Of a stretch of 64,000 nt of DNA, positions 62,581-64,000 are shown in pieces. The translations under genes and the position numbers were made by a program. The stretch covers positions 443,872-507,871 of the forward strand of contig JAJVDF010000590.1 of assembly GCA_022410635.1 (NCBI GenBank). The letters run 5' to 3'. The notes under the pieces were generated by a model. That model had not been told where the DNA came from and did not search any database. It worked only from the letters and a program-made list of their open reading frames with translations. The stretch is from Tretioscincus oriximinensis. Lineage: Eukaryota; Chordata; Lepidosauria; Squamata; Gymnophthalmidae. Each line of letters opens with the position of its first letter. Within the stretch, counting starts at the first letter, position 1.

Positions 62581-63920
62581 AATCTACATTTTAAAACCGT
62601 AACAACCAGTATCTGAAGGTGGAGGGAAAAAATAGCAGTGCAGATCAGAGCACAAAGGTAAGGAGAATTCAAATACACAATCCGGGGCAAATGTAAACAG
62701 AATGCTATCAGAGTCAAAACACAGTCCAAAGTCAGTGGGAAAACAGAGAAATATCAAAGTCAGGAACAGTCCAAGGTCAGAGCTTGCAAACGTAAGAGGC
62801 ACAGCTGAGATAAGATGAGAATTGATCCTCAGCGTTGGGCTGTAGTTTTAGCAGCCTTCAAATTAGTCATCAGATGTAAGACGTGCTGGCCTCATTCTTT
62901 TTTGCATCAGCCTGTGAGAACGTCTGGATTGTGCAAGCTCTTGCCTGCACTGCAATACGTCTCTGAGTCTCTGCTGGCTTAACCCTTCCCCTTCAGATTC
63001 TGATTCTCCTGCTGCTCGGAAGAAGAGGGAAGAGAGAGAGAAGGGGGAAGCTGCACTGACTCAGCCTGCACCTCCTCCTCTGAAGATGGTTACAACAATT
63101 TGCATATTTATGAATATGCAAATAAGCATTAATATTAATTACCCTGGTTTGGGGCTCAGAAAATCTGGTCAGTGTAAACACACTTGAAACTCTTGTAGTG
63201 CGGGGTGGGCTTAGAGTCTTCATTGAGCAAAGATGACCCTTAGAGGTTATGGACACGCATCTTGTTTAGAGCTGCAATTGCCACAACTCTTTTAATACTG
63301 TGGATATTTTCACTCTCAATACACCTATAGAAAAATCGGATTAACATATACATCTCCCTTTCTTCTTTAATGCACAGTTAGCCATTTCCTGTTTTTCATG
63401 TACTGTTTGTAACCTGGGATAATTACCATATCACATTGGTTTTCATTAGCTCTTCACTGGGACAATTTATAAGAACAATTTATCATGCTTAATATATTTC
63501 CCTCAAAAATCAATGTTTCTACACAGAGTCAATTCAGTTATGTTCAGAAACAGCTGCCAAATCATCTTCACAACAGCTCTAATCACCTAAGAGCAGTAAG
63601 CAAACAAAATGAACTCATGTAAACAAGAAGTGTCAAGAATAATTACTCATAGCTTCCTTCTGTGTGCATATTAATTTATCCAATTGGTAAACAATATGTG
63701 ATATGTTAACAAAGAAATTGTGTGAATTAAAAGACTTCTTTTACATTTTCCAGTTTTAAAGTGACTTATTTAGTAGTTGAGGGGAGTTTCTGATTTTTAT
63801 TTTTTTAAGGATAATATATTTATTTTCTTCGAAAGGCAGAAAATTGACCCTACACTTTCTTTTCTCTATTGAGGATGAGTCCTGATCTCCTAGAAGAGAC
63901 AGTTGAGTAAGCACTAAAGA
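62581..63920. other. Intron, nothing recognised
   Basis: Mixed-composition to AT-rich intron. I see nothing firm. Confidence 0.55.
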
Positions 63921-64000
63921 TTTATTTATTTATTTATTCTTATACCCAACCCTACACCCAAAAAGGCCTCAGGACAGCCAACAGTACAAAATTAGCATTA
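63921..64000 (-). mobile_element. L2/SINE tail, cut by window edge
   Basis: TTTATTTATTTATTTATTCT then TATACCCAACCCTACACCCA and CTCAGGACAGCCAACAGTAC: reversed L2-type tail running off the right edge. Confidence 0.8.

Noticed and set aside
25931..64000. Preceding GMDS exon (expected to encode EVKPTEIYNLGAQSHVK)
   Set aside because: I looked for its reverse complement with flanking splice sites and did not find it; the intron probably exceeds 38 kb.

Overview
This window is vertebrate nuclear DNA, almost certainly from a squamate reptile (a lizard rather than a bird or mammal). The reasons are the repeat mix (CR1, L2 and L1 LINEs, L2-tailed tRNA SINEs, several Tc1/mariner families, hAT and pogo-like elements), the AT-rich intronic background and the absence of any long host open reading frame. 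Isolated single N bases show it is a draft assembly.

The only host gene I can support is GMDS (GDP-mannose 4,6-dehydratase), on the minus strand. Three consecutive internal exons are present: 25738-25930, 23939-24043 and 6793-6920. They join in frame into 142 codons that carry the catalytic Ser-Thr-Glu and Tyr-x-x-x-Lys residues. The introns between them are 1.7 kb and 17.0 kb. Everything from 25931 to the right edge (at least 38 kb) is read as the intron before these exons, and 1-6792 as the intron after them. The first and last exons are outside the window.

Layout: 1-2051 is a dead Tc1 element split by a SINE and a large TTCT/TTC microsatellite. 2.2-5.3 kb holds two large hairpins, a tiny Tc1-type MITE and an L2 end. 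10-21 kb is a dense nest of hAT, L2, L1, a TATA-bearing GC-rich repeat family, hairpin elements and (TTA)n arrays. 26-36 kb has a second hAT copy, CR1, SINEs and a degraded pogo/Tigger transposon (32.8-35.6 kb). 42.6-43.9 kb is a second Tc1 family. 52-60 kb holds two long CR1 copies with broken reverse transcriptases, an L1 piece and a third Tc1 family. The rest is AT-rich intron in which I recognise nothing.

The observations I rate highest are: a hairpin-forming repeat with one blunt and one extended end and 12-bp target duplications (2.2, 12.1, 19.6 kb); a TATA-containing GC-rich repeat whose 5' module is shared while its body is swapped; a small CpG-rich candidate terminal exon at 35.75 kb; and the GMDS splice acceptor built on an AT dinucleotide run. 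I did not find a new enzymatic system.
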